DNA of 6,090 bases. Source: Planctomycetia bacterium. GTDB taxonomy: Bacteria > Planctomycetota > Planctomycetia > Pirellulales > UBA1268. Under the pieces are notes generated by a model that had not been told where the DNA came from, made no database searches, and saw nothing but the letters and a program-made list of their open reading frames with translations. Shown here in pieces: positions 6,079 through 6,090 of the stretch. Positions within the stretch are counted from its first letter, which is position 1. Every line of letters begins with the position of its first letter. The DNA lies in assembly GCA_009923125.1 (NCBI GenBank), contig RFUD01000160.1:1-6090 (forward strand), written 5' to 3'. The position numbers and the translations under genes are program-made.

Positions 6079-6090
6079 AGCCCAGGATGG
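6079..6090 (+). repeat. Likely start of another copy of the palindrome motif, cut by the window edge
   Basis: AGCCCAGGATGG (6079-6090) repeats AGCCAGGATGG (6040-6050) of the right arm with one extra C, in the same orientation and about 40 bp further on. The window ends exactly where the motif would continue with CGAAGCGC. If it does, the region holds an array of these motifs rather than a single palindrome. Only about 11 bases support this. Confidence 0.4.

Larger units (their letters stand above)
5741..6090. other. Intergenic region without a convincing gene, rich in inverted repeats
   Basis: After the bioB stop, about 350 bp carry no ORF with recognisable homology. A 66-codon frame at 5832-6032 (+) begins MPRRRTFAVAIVATALCMSA, which resembles a signal peptide, but the rest is simply translated palindrome sequence and there is no good ribosome site. 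It is either spurious or the broken start of a gene interrupted by the element. Frames on the minus strand through the same DNA are equally unconvincing. CCGTCC (5741-5746) and GGACGG (5792-5797) could pair weakly. No Rho-independent terminator with a T run is visible. Confidence 0.6.

Noticed and set aside
5890..6090. Possible CRISPR array from the repeated arm motif
   Set aside because: The two complete copies are inverted rather than direct, spacing is irregular, and no cas gene is present.

Overview
The window is GC-rich, gene-dense bacterial DNA. The gene content points to Planctomycetota, possibly a Pirellulales-like lineage: a secreted DUF1080/ThuA protein, a secreted Ala/Pro-rich protein ending in a DUF11-like domain, and an EboF-like alkaline-phosphatase-superfamily protein. 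This placement is inferred from gene families, because the window contains no rRNA or other phylogenetic marker.

Layout. Positions 2-244 (+) hold the C-terminal end of a protein that starts outside the window, with a BRCT-like terminus. Positions 308-1861 (+) encode a secreted two-domain protein, DUF1080 (3-keto-disaccharide hydrolase family) followed by ThuA-like, with a good ribosome binding site. It converges, across a 57-bp gap, on a two-gene minus-strand unit. The promoter-proximal gene of that unit (4557-3280) encodes an exported protein with a long low-complexity linker and a DUF11-like Ig fold. It overlaps the start of the second gene (3283-1919), which encodes a nucleotide pyrophosphatase/phosphodiesterase-like protein lacking several canonical metal ligands. 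A 136-bp divergent intergenic region separates this unit from bioB (4694-5740, +), a complete biotin synthase with all cluster ligands present. The last 350 bp (5741-6090) hold no convincing gene. They contain a short perfect hairpin and a large imperfect palindrome with 26-bp perfect arms, followed at the window edge by what looks like the start of another copy of the same motif.

How the genes relate. The DUF1080 and ThuA families have both been tied to 3-keto-glycoside metabolism, so their fusion suggests one envelope protein acting on oxidised disaccharides. The two minus-strand genes are probably translationally coupled, but their shared role is unknown. BioB performs the last step of biotin synthesis and stands without other bio genes here. 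The observations most worth a second look are the palindromic element after bioB, the altered active site of the phosphodiesterase-like protein, and the DUF1080-ThuA fusion. No clearly new multi-gene system is visible.
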